Positions 1 through 7,549 of a stretch of DNA of 44,531 bases are shown here, piece after piece (positions within the stretch are counted from its first letter, which is position 1; each line of letters opens with the position of its first letter). The stretch lies in assembly GCA_964507395.1 (NCBI GenBank), contig CAZDQE010000014.1:1-44531 (forward strand). The letters are read 5' to 3'. Both the position numbers and the translations under genes were made by a program. The notes below the pieces were generated by a model. That model was not told the DNA's origin. It worked only from the letters and a program-made list of their open reading frames with translations, and made no database searches. The stretch comes from SIG575 sp964507395 (GTDB taxonomy: Bacteria > Bacillota > Clostridia > Oscillospirales > Acutalibacteraceae).

Positions 1-2
1 CA

Positions 3-395
3 ATGGGTATTGCCGCAATAGGTTCGGCTATCGGTATCGGTATTGCAGGTCAGGCATCAATAGGTGCTTGGAAAAAGTGCTATATGAGCAATAAAGCAGC
101 ACCCTTTATTCTGACTGTTTTTGCAGGTGCACCGCTTACACAGACGATTTACGGTTTCCTTCTGATGCAGCAGATGAAGGCATCGACAGCCGATCCGGCA
201 TTTTTGATTGGTCTTGGAATTGCATCAGGCGTTGCTATGGCATTGTCGGCTGTTTTTCAGGGCAAGGCAGGTGCGGCAGGCGCAGATGCTTTGGCTGAAA
301 CAGGAAAGGGCTTTTCGCAGTACATCACTGTAGTCGGCCTTTGTGAAACGGTTGCATTGTTTGCACTTGTTTTCAGCATGGTTGCTCTCGGATAA
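3..395 (+). CDS. ntpK: V-type ATP synthase subunit K (c-ring proteolipid), 5'-truncated by window edge
   Basis: This is the membrane rotor subunit of a V-type (Na+ or H+) ATPase. The visible 130 residues form four hydrophobic helices in two related halves, the usual V-type c-subunit layout; the family is commonly 140-165 aa, so the first residues probably lie outside the window and the ATG at position 3 may be internal. Helix 2 carries APLTQ (T46, Q47), helix 3 FQGKAG (Q86) and helix 4 LCET (E115). These match the glutamate and the Thr/Gln ligands that bind Na+ in the Enterococcus hirae NtpK ring, so Na+ transport is plausible but inferred. It is followed by a hairpin terminator and no further ATPase genes, which fits an operon order ending in I-K. 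Confidence 0.9.
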   Translation: MGIAAIGSAIGIGIAGQASIGAWKKCYMSNKAAPFILTVFAGAPLTQTIYGFLLMQQMKASTADPAFLIGLGIASGVAMALSAVFQGKAGAAGADALAETGKGFSQYITVVGLCETVALFALVFSMVALG

Positions 396-448
396 ATCGG
401 TTTTACCGAAAATCAATTACGGGCATACTATAAATCCCAATAAATGAG

Positions 449-485
449 CAGGCGGCAAGGAGAGTATTCTCTTGCCGCCTTTAAT
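449..485. terminator. Bidirectional intrinsic terminator between ntpK and the agr-like operon
   Basis: Arms AGGCGGCAAG (450-459) and CTTGCCGCCT (471-480) pair, extended by GAGA/TCTC towards the loop with one bulge, and are followed by a short T-rich tract. It sits between convergent transcription units and can end both the ATPase operon (+) and the kinase operon (-). Confidence 0.8.
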
Positions 486-520
486 CTTGTCGGAAATAAT
501 GCTGATTTTGTGAACTTTTG

Positions 521-631
521 TCAGAAGAATAATAATTCACCGCCACCCGTCAAAAATGGTGTATATATTCCTTTGAGCTTTGATATTAACCTTTTGAACG
601 CTTTTAAATGTGCAATATTAAGTTTTTTCAA
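521..631 (-). CDS. Candidate 36-aa peptide, coupled to the histidine kinase gene
   Basis: A short frame starts with TTG overlapping the kinase stop codon (TTGA) and encodes 36 residues: a basic amphipathic segment beginning MKKLNIAHLKAF, then a tail reading YTPFLTGGGELLFF. It lies between the kinase and the shared terminator, so it would be the third gene of a regulator-kinase-peptide operon. That is the position where Agr-like systems often keep a signal peptide gene. It has no cysteine and is not a recognisable AgrD. The only Shine-Dalgarno-like GGAG is about 14 nt upstream, so translation would depend on coupling. It may be a chance frame. Confidence 0.35.
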   Translation of the reverse strand: MKKLNIAHLKAFKRLISKLKGIYTPFLTGGGELLFF

Positions 632-1944
632 AAAACACTTTTTATCTCCAATGCAACCTTTGCTGTGAAGACTTTTTTGTCATTGTCGCAGTCGAAATCT
701 GCTTCGCCGTTATATTTTTTAGTGATTCGTTTGATGCTCTTGATTCCGATGCCGTGGTTACGGGTGTTTTTCTTGGACGAAACAAAATGATCACCGATTT
801 GTTTCGGCGTTTCAAGGAAACTGTTTTTAACAAGGATGATAATGCAGAAATCGTTGAACTTGTCGATGCGGATATCCACAAATTTGTCCTCTGCCACTTT
901 GGTTGCTTCATAAGCATTTTCAAGGAGATTGTCGAGAAGTGCTGTCAGGTCTCCGTCTGCGATGCAAGAAAGGTCAATATCGCGGACATCAGGATTGAAT
1001 CTGATGTTGTCATTTTTACAAAGAGTCGCATAACGGTTAGCAATTACATTGACCAGCTTGTTACTGCTGAACTGTCTGAGAGAGTGAATTTCCGTGCTTT
1101 CGTAGACAGAATCCACATATTTTGTGATGTCATCGTTTCCTTGCTCCACTGACATATTGCGGATAACATTCAGATGTCTTTTAATATCGTGAACAAGAAC
1201 AGCAGAAATTTCCTGTTGTCTTTGCAGCTCGGCATAATGCTCGTTGTTCATCTTCGTTTCTCGTGCAAGAAGCTGATATTCAGCGTTTTCTGTAAGCGTT
1301 GAAACAGTCCTTTCGTGAACGAAGAAAACAATAATACTTGAAAACAGAAAAATGATTGAAGTTATAATAAACAGAATCTTTATTCCGTCGCTGATGGATG
1401 TCTGGTAAGAAACTTCTATAAAAGCGATAATAGACAGAATTGAAGTCAGCGGTATGACGAAAAGTAACATCGAAAAGTCGTTGAAACTGACACGCCCGTG
1501 GTTTTTTCTGCTGATTTTTGAGAGAAAATATGCAACAACAAAATAAAAAGTTTTGCTGATAACAGAAACGTGGAGCAGGGTTGCACTATCAGCTGTTACA
1601 GCACTTAAATCCGCATTCAGTATTTTCATCACAGCGAAAACAACAATCAGCTCTGTAGTGTGTTGTATTGATTCAAGAAGGAATACGTTGAACAAATTCT
1701 GCACAAGTGATGTTTCAAAGCACACACCTGCAATTATGGCGTTACACACAAAAAATGAAGTGAGATTTATCGGCGTGTTTCCAAGACGACTGAAGGCAAA
1801 TTGAACCACAAAAGAAACTGTGTACATTAGAAAAATGAAACGACCGCTTTTCTTCTTTTCAAATTTTGTATTTAAGTAAAAATATGAAGTGAATTGCTCA
1901 AACAAAAAAGCAATCACAAAAGCTAAAACATTCACATTGAACAC
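628..1944 (-). CDS. AgrC/ComD-like GHKL sensor histidine kinase
   Basis: A membrane sensor kinase of about 438 residues. Residues 1-210 contain about six hydrophobic segments, typical of peptide-sensing HPK10 kinases. A short coiled region (about 210-250) leads to the phosphoacceptor motif VHDIKRHL (His252). The GHKL ATPase domain has an N box (LLDNLLENAYEA, Asn343) and a G box (RNHGIGIKSI, about 396-403). The start overlaps the response-regulator gene by about 13 nt. Both in-frame candidates are GTG (1944 or 1935), placed after a GGGG tract, so translational coupling is likely. Partner: the LytTR regulator at 1932-2651. The ligand cannot be read from sequence; a peptide is inferred from the family. 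Confidence 0.9.
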   Translation of the reverse strand: MFNVNVLAFVIAFLFEQFTSYFYLNTKFEKKKSGRFIFLMYTVSFVVQFAFSRLGNTPINLTSFFVCNAIIAGVCFETSLVQNLFNVFLLESIQHTTELIVVFAVMKILNADLSAVTADSATLLHVSVISKTFYFVVAYFLSKISRKNHGRVSFNDFSMLLFVIPLTSILSIIAFIEVSYQTSISDGIKILFIITSIIFLFSSIIVFFVHERTVSTLTENAEYQLLARETKMNNEHYAELQRQQEISAVLVHDIKRHLNVIRNMSVEQGNDDITKYVDSVYESTEIHSLRQFSSNKLVNVIANRYATLCKNDNIRFNPDVRDIDLSCIADGDLTALLDNLLENAYEATKVAEDKFVDIRIDKFNDFCIIILVKNSFLETPKQIGDHFVSSKKNTRNHGIGIKSIKRITKKYNGEADFDCDNDKKVFTAKVALEIKSVF

Positions 1945-2651
1945 CCCGCAAAAGAAAATAAAGCCTTTTTAAAATCTGCATATTTGCGTTGAGAAACATA
2001 AGTTGTTATTCTTTCTCCGTTGCCTTTATCGAGAGAAACTGTGTTTTTGGCAAGACCTACAACACTTTGCAGATTGACAATAATGCTCGTATGGGAATAC
2101 ACAAAGCAGTTTGGCTGATTTATAATTTTTAACCATTCTTTCGGTTTGATGCTTGTTTTGTATTCGCCCATTTTAGTGACGATTATTGAGCCGTGTTTCA
2201 GATTTTCTATATACAGAATATCGCTTGTTTTAACAAGGGTTATTTCACCTTTTGATTCTACCGTAATAGTTTTGCTCAGCTTGTTGTAGACTTCAATGGC
2301 TTCTGCAAAATTATTATTGAATCGTTCCGTGTCCATCGGCTTTGAAAGATACCTGAAAACGTGGATTTTCATGGCGCTGTCAAGATAGTTTTGAAACGAT
2401 GTTATTACAATCACGAGAACATCGGGGTTATGCTTCTTTAATTCTTCTGCCAATTCAAGACCGCTGATTCCGGGCATTTCAATGTCAATAAAAGCAATAT
2501 CATAAACGGTGTTACTGTCATTTATAAATTCACCGCTCGATTTTGTGTCAATGCAGAAATCAACCTTATTTTTCTCTCCCCAATCAGTCACAAGATTGTT
2601 TACTTGTTCGAGAATGTTTTTATCGTCATCGCAAATAAGTATGTTAATCAT
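1932..2651 (-). CDS. LytTR-type response regulator (AgrA-like)
   Basis: A two-component response regulator of 239 aa. The receiver domain (1-120) shows the acidic pocket CDDD (8-10), phosphoacceptor Asp56 in FIDIEMPG, Thr74 and Lys94 (LSKP). A LytTR DNA-binding domain follows (about 128-230, with ITLVKTSDILYIEN). The ATG at 2651 is chosen because AGGTG lies at good spacing; an upstream GTG at 2660 would add three residues but abuts the ribosome binding site. It is the first gene of the operon with the kinase, and is transcribed divergently from the large LRR protein, whose upstream region carries a 9-12-9 direct repeat of the kind LytTR dimers bind. Confidence 0.92.
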   Translation of the reverse strand: MINILICDDDKNILEQVNNLVTDWGEKNKVDFCIDTKSSGEFINDSNTVYDIAFIDIEMPGISGLELAEELKKHNPDVLVIVITSFQNYLDSAMKIHVFRYLSKPMDTERFNNNFAEAIEVYNKLSKTITVESKGEITLVKTSDILYIENLKHGSIIVTKMGEYKTSIKPKEWLKIINQPNCFVYSHTSIIVNLQSVVGLAKNTVSLDKGNGERITTYVSQRKYADFKKALFSFAGCSM

Positions 2652-2674
2652 TTTAACCACACCTCACCAAAATA

Positions 2675-2703
2675 AGTATACCATATCAGTAAACCTGTTA
2701 CAA
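2675..2703 (-). promoter_or_regulatory. Sigma-A promoter of the agr-like operon
   Basis: On the minus strand TTGTAA (2698-2703) and TATACT (2675-2680) are separated by 17 bp, about 24 nt upstream of the response-regulator start. Confidence 0.65.
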
Positions 2704-2715
2704 ATGAATTTTCAT

Positions 2716-2745
2716 ATCGAAATTGCCGGAAATGCCATCGAAATC
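2716..2745 (+). promoter_or_regulatory. Tandem direct repeat, candidate LytTR binding site
   Basis: ATCGAAATT (2716-2724) and ATCGAAATC (2737-2745) are separated by exactly 12 bp, giving a 21-bp period; the match extends to ATCGAAAT(T/C)GCC. LytTR regulators such as AgrA bind two 9-bp direct repeats 12-13 bp apart. The site lies just upstream of where the -35 of the LRR gene should be. The LRR gene has a TATATT -10 (2778-2783) but no good -35, as expected for an activated promoter. Confidence 0.5.
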
Positions 2746-2830
2746 GCCACTTTTAACAAATGATGAAAATATTATGGTATATTTAAGGTGCCGTAAAGGT
2801 AGATTTTATGATATAAAAGGAGGCATGTTT

Positions 2831-5185
2831 ATGAAAAAATTATTGTCAGTTATTCTTGTGGTGATACTGCTGTTTTCTACAGTACCCATGGCAAATATGG
2901 GATTTGAAGATTTGTTTGCGATTGATGCTGAGGCTGTGTATGTTTCGGATAAGAACAACAAATACGCAGATGACTATGTGTACCGGATTATAGATTGGGA
3001 TTGGGACGGAATAGAAACAGGTGTGACAATTGTCAAATATATGGGCGATGCAGAAGAAGTCATTGTGCCTGAAACAATTGACGGCTTGCCGGTTGTATCA
3101 ACATGTGACTATGCTTTCAGTCCTATATACAGAGAACCGTATGAGAGCAAGAATGGTACTTATGAATATTTCAACAATGAAGCCGCAATTAATATCACAA
3201 AGATTGTTCTCCCCGATACCATAGGAATAATTGAGTGGTATGCTTTTGCCGGTTGTACAAATCTTGAAGAAGTGAACATGCCGTCAGCACTCGGGCTGAT
3301 TGCAGGATATGCTTTTCAGGATACAAAAGTGAAAAAGCTTGATATCAACAGCAATTATGGGTTGCAGGTTTATAACGAAGCCTTTGCTCTTTCAAAGATT
3401 GAGGAATTGTCAATAAAATCCGAAGGTCTCGAATTAATGGGACTCGAAAATGACAGCATAAAGAAGTTGATAATTGATGCTCCTGAGGCTGATGTAGACT
3501 TTTATGGCTCTACCGTTCTGGAAGAATTGATTTTTGAAAATTCTGTGGCAGAGTTCAGTAGCTTCGGTATTACAAAAAGTAAACCTCAGACTATTGTTTT
3601 CAAATCAACCTTCCCAAACAACATGTACGGAGCATTTGCGAGACGCTCCTATATTTATGCTGAGGATGATGAAAATGGTATAGTAACCTTTTATCAGCCC
3701 GGGGAAAATGATATTATTTATGATGAAGAATCAATGTTTTCTTATTACATAAATAATAAGGGTCAGGCAGTAACAACCGATTACAACAATATCCTAAGTG
3801 AAGAAGAAAACATAGTAGTACCTGATACTCTGGGCGGTGCACCTGTGGTGGAAATTGGTTCGCTTACTTTCCAAGTTACAAATGCGGATTCGGTAACTAT
3901 TCCTGATACAGTTGAGAAAATTGCTTCCGATGCATTCTATAATGCAAGAATTTCCTATGTTTATTCAGGCAAGAATGTCAAAACGATAGGACATTCCGCT
4001 TTCCGTGATTCCAGACTGATAGACATAGAATTATCTGAGAATCTTGAAAAGATTGAGGCGAATGCATTTTACGAGTGCGTGTATCTCAAAGAAATTGTAA
4101 TTCCCGAAAAGGTTACAAAACTTGAAAATATGACATTTTTCAATTGTGAGAGACTTACAAGCGTTACGGCAAAAGGTGTTGTTGAAATTGGAGAAGAAAC
4201 CTTTTCGAACGATTACTTCAATGGCTCAGAAGTTTTAGTAAATGTTCAATTTTCAGAAGATTTACATACCATAGGTGATTATGCCTTTGCGGACTGTCGC
4301 GGCATTACCAACATCGGTGTCAGCGGAGAAAAGATAAAAAGCATCGGCATGGGAGCGTTTATGGAAACAGCCATTACATCTTTTATTTTCTCTGATGAAT
4401 TGAAAGAAATTCCTTACAGTGCTTTTTATAATTGCAAGAGTCTTACCGAAATAGAAATTTCCGAAAGCGTTGAAATTATCGGAGAGCAGGCATTCCGAGG
4501 TTGTGAAAAACTCGAAACAGTAGTTGTAGGTAGTAATGTAACAACGATTGAAGACGAAGCCTTCGAAAATTGCACATCACTTACAAAAGCAGTTATTCCG
4601 CCGTCAGTAGAAACTATAGCAAATAACGCTTTTTCGGGTTGCAAAAATCTTACAATTTACTGCACAAAAGATTCTTATGTGCACGAATATGCTATTAAAA
4701 GAAACATTCCCGTTATATTGCATATAGATTATTCAATCCTTGAAAAAGCATTAACTAAAATTCCTGCAGATTTGTCAATCTATACTGCAGAAACAAGAGG
4801 AAATCTTGAAAGTTTAATTGCGGAATCCGAAAACCTTGACGGATTAAATCAAAAGCAAATTGATGAACTTGCAGTAGAGATTGAAAAAGCGATTTCTAAA
4901 TTGGAGTTAATAGCAGTCACACTTTCACAGAGCGAAATTACATTAAGGTATAAAGAAACTTACTCAATGTCTGCCACAAGTGAATCGAATGTGACTTGGG
5001 TTTCAACCAACCCTGATGTTGCAACTGTTGACCAAAACGGAAATATCACCGCAACAGGCAGAGGTACAACCGAAATTATCGCCGAAATTAAAAACGGTGA
5101 AAAGGACATATGTACAGTTACCGTGAAATTCACATGGTGGCAGTGGTTGATCTATATTTTCCTCTTCGGTTTTATCTGGTATTAA
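2831..5185 (+). CDS. Secreted BspA-type leucine-rich-repeat surface protein with Ig-like domain
   Basis: A large exported protein (784 aa). It has a signal peptide (MKKLLSVILVVILLFSTVPM, ending near residues 25-37). Many LRR_5/BspA-type repeats follow from about residue 120 to 625 (patterns such as IGEQAFRGCEKLETV and IEDEAFENCTSLTKA). Next are a helical linker (about 630-690), a BIG2 Ig-like domain (about 692-768, VTWVSTNPDVATVDQNGNIT) and a short aromatic hydrophobic tail ending FGFIWY. No sortase motif is visible. The ATG at 2831 has AAAGGAGG 7 nt upstream; an earlier in-frame start would disrupt the signal peptide. Such proteins are usually adhesins or binding modules. It is divergent from, and probably controlled by, the adjacent LytTR regulator. 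Confidence 0.88.
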   Translation: MKKLLSVILVVILLFSTVPMANMGFEDLFAIDAEAVYVSDKNNKYADDYVYRIIDWDWDGIETGVTIVKYMGDAEEVIVPETIDGLPVVSTCDYAFSPIYREPYESKNGTYEYFNNEAAINITKIVLPDTIGIIEWYAFAGCTNLEEVNMPSALGLIAGYAFQDTKVKKLDINSNYGLQVYNEAFALSKIEELSIKSEGLELMGLENDSIKKLIIDAPEADVDFYGSTVLEELIFENSVAEFSSFGITKSKPQTIVFKSTFPNNMYGAFARRSYIYAEDDENGIVTFYQPGENDIIYDEESMFSYYINNKGQAVTTDYNNILSEEENIVVPDTLGGAPVVEIGSLTFQVTNADSVTIPDTVEKIASDAFYNARISYVYSGKNVKTIGHSAFRDSRLIDIELSENLEKIEANAFYECVYLKEIVIPEKVTKLENMTFFNCERLTSVTAKGVVEIGEETFSNDYFNGSEVLVNVQFSEDLHTIGDYAFADCRGITNIGVSGEKIKSIGMGAFMETAITSFIFSDELKEIPYSAFYNCKSLTEIEISESVEIIGEQAFRGCEKLETVVVGSNVTTIEDEAFENCTSLTKAVIPPSVETIANNAFSGCKNLTIYCTKDSYVHEYAIKRNIPVILHIDYSILEKALTKIPADLSIYTAETRGNLESLIAESENLDGLNQKQIDELAVEIEKAISKLELIAVTLSQSEITLRYKETYSMSATSESNVTWVSTNPDVATVDQNGNITATGRGTTEIIAEIKNGEKDICTVTVKFTWWQWLIYIFLFGFIWY

Positions 5186-5194
5186 AATCTGAAT

Positions 5195-5243
5195 AAACAA
5201 CGACAACCCGTGGATTTTAAGAATTTCATGGGTTGTTGTTTAT
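5195..5243 (+). terminator. Hairpin downstream of the LRR gene
   Basis: ACAACCCGTG (5203-5212) pairs with CATGGGTTGT (5227-5236), with flanking AAACAAC/GTTGTTT extending the stem. The T-run is short, so termination strength is uncertain. Confidence 0.5.
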
Positions 5244-5282
5244 GTGTCGGACAGTATTTTTTGTGATTTATTTGTAGTACTC

Positions 5283-5466
5283 TGTAACAACTAAAACCTG
5301 TAACTGACCTCACCGTGTCATCCTCGAGTGATGTTGCTTTCAGTTTGTTATTTTCTTGTCGAGATCCTTCGCTAACGCTCAAGGATGACGACAGGAAACG
5401 GAAATTTTCAAAAGCAACATTACGAAGGATCTCGGTGAATAAGAAAGTAAATTTTTAGTTGTTACA
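5283..5466. repeat. Fold-back MITE-like element, 184 bp, 14-bp perfect terminal inverted repeats
   Basis: TGTAACAACTAAAA (5283-5296) is the exact reverse complement of 5453-5466. Inside are further inverted segments: GATGTTGCTTTC against AAAGCAACATTAC, and TGTCATCCTCGAG against copies of GAGATCCTTCG and CAAGGATGAC. The inner ATCCTTCGC..AAGGATGAC motif resembles a dispersed repeat common in gut Firmicutes (from memory). It has no coding content and no clear target-site duplication. Confidence 0.7.
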
Positions 5467-5470
5467 ATAT

Positions 5471-5546
5471 AGTAGGGGTCGTTCATGAATGATTTGATTA
5501 AAATTATATGAATTTTTTGACGGGCGATTCGTGAATCGCCCCTACT
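5471..5546. repeat. Short inverted-repeat element (76 bp)
   Basis: The left end AGTAGGGGTCGTTCATGAAT resembles the reverse complement of the right end (AGTAGGGGCGATTCACGAAT), and the right end itself contains the palindrome GGGCGATTCGTGAATCGCCC. This is a non-coding MITE/REP-type repeat lying 4 bp after the previous element and directly beside the tRNA remnant. Confidence 0.65.
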
Positions 5547-5550
5547 TGTT

Positions 5551-5643
5551 TTCAGGGCATAAAAAAGCCGCAACCCCTGATAAATCAAGGATTGCGGTAT
5601 GGCGCGCTGCAGAAAAACGAACTCCTGACCTTTTGGTTCGTAG
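5551..5643 (-). repeat. Direct repeat of the tRNA-Arg 3' half and terminator (left boundary of island)
   Basis: This 93-nt stretch matches 14368-14461 with about six mismatches and one gap. It contains the 3' half of tRNA-Arg(ACG), from the anticodon loop to CCA (5643 down to 5600), plus the tRNA's terminator hairpin ending in T6. The T-arm is corrupted (GCAGAAAAACGAAC instead of GCAAGAGATTCGAAC) and there is no 5' half, so it is not a functional tRNA. A 3'-terminal tRNA fragment in direct orientation far from the intact gene is the classic scar of tRNA-targeted integration. Confidence 0.85.
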
Positions 5644-5949
5644 ACCGTTGCAGGTGCAATTGAGTACATAATCGCCTATGCGAAAGATACCTGGAATTGC
5701 CCTGCAGTTTTCTACACACAGACAAAATACGATAGTGAATATTACGGTGAAATGGTCAAACTTCTTTTAGTAATTCAGAAAAAGTGGGATATATCAGTCA
5801 TCGACTTCTGGAACGATGAAGAAATCAACAACATCACAGACGAAGAGAGAAAACTCTACCTTGTTGACCATATCCACCCAACAAAAGCCGGCTACAAAAT
5901 ATGGTGGCTCCCCAAAATTCAGAAAAGTTTATATGAAATTGTGAAATGA
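5644..5949 (+). pseudogene. C-terminal fragment of an SGNH/GDSL hydrolase
   Basis: The frame is open from 5644, directly after the tRNA remnant, to a TGA at 5949, and encodes about 101 residues. The end shows the SGNH block-V motif DHIHPTKAGY, in which Asp and His are catalytic in the family, preceded by FWNDEEIN. The N-terminal part with the GDS serine is absent and the preceding in-frame codon is TAG. The earliest in-frame ATG is 5752. This is therefore the tail of a secreted-type lipase/esterase cut off at the island boundary. Confidence 0.7.
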
Positions 5950-5973
5950 TAAACCTCAGGGGTGAATCACGTT

Positions 5974-6405
5974 TTAGATGTTGTTATATTCTTCTTCTGA
6001 TATCCACCAACCGCCACTTGCAATGTAACCATATCTATTCATAAATTGTTCTGCGATGAAATAATTGCCGATTCCTGATAAAACATGTTCAGCACCATTG
6101 CTGTTATTTTCTTCTTCTAAAATTCTCAGAATTTTAGCATATAATTCTTGTTCTAATTCATACCAGGCATTATAGATTGTTTCAATTGAGGGTTCTTCGT
6201 CAATATCATGCATCAGCCATCCGACTTGATTAAAGACATTAGCATAAACCATAGCGAGTGATTTTTCATCGGTGTTGTTTTCTACCCATTTTCTGACATT
6301 ATCCACGGCATCGTTTTCAAACGGCGCATCAACCATTACAATAATAGGTTCTTTTACGATGTATGTTTCTTCGTTAAGCTTTTCTAATTTCGCAAATTCA
6401 GCCAT
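5974..6405 (-). CDS. Hypothetical acidic protein (143 aa), last gene of a small-protein operon
   Basis: Not recognised. It is a soluble, acidic, probably mostly helical protein with no signal peptide or membrane helix. The N-terminal part reads MAEFAKLEKLNEETYIVKEP; the C-terminal part is rich in aromatic residues (YGYIASGGWWISEEEY). It is the fourth gene of a minus-strand run (7383 to 5974) with short gaps, next to two 58-aa paralogues and a 183-aa unknown. The AT-rich composition is typical of island genes. No function is assigned. Confidence 0.6.
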   Translation of the reverse strand: MAEFAKLEKLNEETYIVKEPIIVMVDAPFENDAVDNVRKWVENNTDEKSLAMVYANVFNQVGWLMHDIDEEPSIETIYNAWYELEQELYAKILRILEEENNSNGAEHVLSGIGNYFIAEQFMNRYGYIASGGWWISEEEYNNI

Positions 6406-6448
6406 AACTATACTACCTTTTTCTTTGATTTATTTTGACTTTTGCTTA

Positions 6449-6625
6449 TTAAAGTATTTTTGCATTAAGTTCCTTTTCTCTTTGACGAACTTTTTCAAGT
6501 TGTTCGCAATAATTTTTATAACTCTCCTTTAATTCTTCAGGAGCATCTTCTTTAAGTATAACTTCATTGTCTTTAACCTCAATCCACTCACGATGTTGCA
6601 TCCATCGTCTATCCAATTTAACCAT
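6449..6625 (-). CDS. 58-aa small protein, paralogue of the gene at 6654-6830
   Basis: Starts ATG at 6625 (MVKLDRRWMQHREWIEV) and ends at TAA 6449. The protein is charged with a helical, coiled-coil-like second half (ELKESYKNYCEQLEKVRQRE). It shares its length and the pattern LDxRWMxxRxxxE...EDAPxELxxSYxNYxxQLxxVRxREKE with the upstream neighbour, so it is a tandem duplicate. The family is not recognised; conservation between the two copies supports it being a real gene despite its size. Confidence 0.65.
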   Translation of the reverse strand: MVKLDRRWMQHREWIEVKDNEVILKEDAPEELKESYKNYCEQLEKVRQREKELNAKIL

Positions 6626-6653
6626 AGCTATTTATCCTTTCTGTTGTAGGTTT

Positions 6654-6830
6654 TTATATTATAGTGGCAACGGTTTCTTTTTCTCTTTCTCGTACTACGG
6701 CAAGTTGTTTCAGATAGTTTTCATAGCTGTCTCTCAATTCTTGCGGTGCATCATCTTCCAATTTCGCACCATATTCTGAAAACTCAAGGTAATCACGGTT
6801 TTTCATCCAACGCATATCTAAACTGTTCAT
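6654..6830 (-). CDS. 58-aa small protein, paralogue of the gene at 6449-6625
   Basis: Starts ATG at 6830, 5 nt after the preceding gene's stop, and ends at TAA 6654. The sequence begins MNSLDMRWMKNRDYLEFSEY and shares the DAPQELRDSYENYLKQL-type core with the downstream copy; the two proteins have identical lengths. Soluble, charged and probably helical. It has the size and charge of an adaptor or immunity-type protein, but that is not demonstrated. Confidence 0.65.
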   Translation of the reverse strand: MNSLDMRWMKNRDYLEFSEYGAKLEDDAPQELRDSYENYLKQLAVVREREKETVATII

Positions 6831-6834
6831 ATCT

Positions 6835-7383
6835 TTAATCGTCAGTACCTATGTTAAGCATGAGAACATATCTATCAAATTCAATGAAAATCGAATTGAA
6901 AATAATATAGTCATAGGCTTGTAACAGGTTCATTTTATCTTCTACAGTATATACACTTTTCGACTTTCCTAAATACCATTCTAAATTTCTGCAATAAATT
7001 GATATATTACTGTCGATTTTTGAAGTGTCGTTTGTTACTGTGAAAATTAGTTTTTTGATTGCTTCTTCAAAAGATAAATCAGTTTTTGTGAAAATCATGT
7101 TTTCAATTGCATCTTCAGCATTAGATAATGTTTGCTTCAACCACTCTTCAAACAGACAGTCAAAACATTTCTTTTCTATACGATTTCTGATAGATTCCTT
7201 GAATGATAGTTTGTTGTTTTCTCCTAAACCGAATACATCGGATGTAAGATTAACACAAAAACCAAATTTGTAATTCTGATGTATGGCTTCGTCTAATACA
7301 GCTTCGGTATAAGCTTCAACAATTTCTGCAAGAAAAGATTCTTCGCCGTTTATTTGCTTGTAAATATAAGGTTCCTTTGACAT
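6835..7383 (-). CDS. Hypothetical protein (182 aa), first gene of the small-protein operon
   Basis: Not recognised. The ATG at 7383 is chosen because AGGAG lies about 9 nt upstream; a TTG nine bases earlier is too close to it. The protein is soluble, acidic and predominantly helical, with no export signal, and has residues such as FGFCVNLTSDVFGLGEN near the middle. It heads a minus-strand operon of four genes (about 182, 58, 58 and 143 aa). Divergent promoters are expected in the 7384-7549 gap. AT-rich island composition. No function can be assigned. Confidence 0.6.
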   Translation of the reverse strand: MSKEPYIYKQINGEESFLAEIVEAYTEAVLDEAIHQNYKFGFCVNLTSDVFGLGENNKLSFKESIRNRIEKKCFDCLFEEWLKQTLSNAEDAIENMIFTKTDLSFEEAIKKLIFTVTNDTSKIDSNISIYCRNLEWYLGKSKSVYTVEDKMNLLQAYDYIIFNSIFIEFDRYVLMLNIGTDD

Positions 7384-7549
7384 AAAAATCAACTCCTTGT
7401 TTTGATAACTGAATTATATATTAAAAAACATTATTAAGAAATAACCTACCTGAAACAAAGAGACATTAGTTGGACTCTAGTTGGTGTTATGTTTGATCCA
7501 AATCACCTTGATTGTTAGAATTATACTAACCCAAAGAAAGGTGTGAAAT

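Noticed and set aside
754..1152. Plus-strand open frame of 132 codons inside the histidine kinase gene
   Set aside because: It is antisense to a well-supported kinase, has no ribosome binding site and no recognisable product.
5600..5643. A second functional tRNA-Arg
   Set aside because: Only the 3' half is present and the T-arm is altered; no 5' half precedes it.
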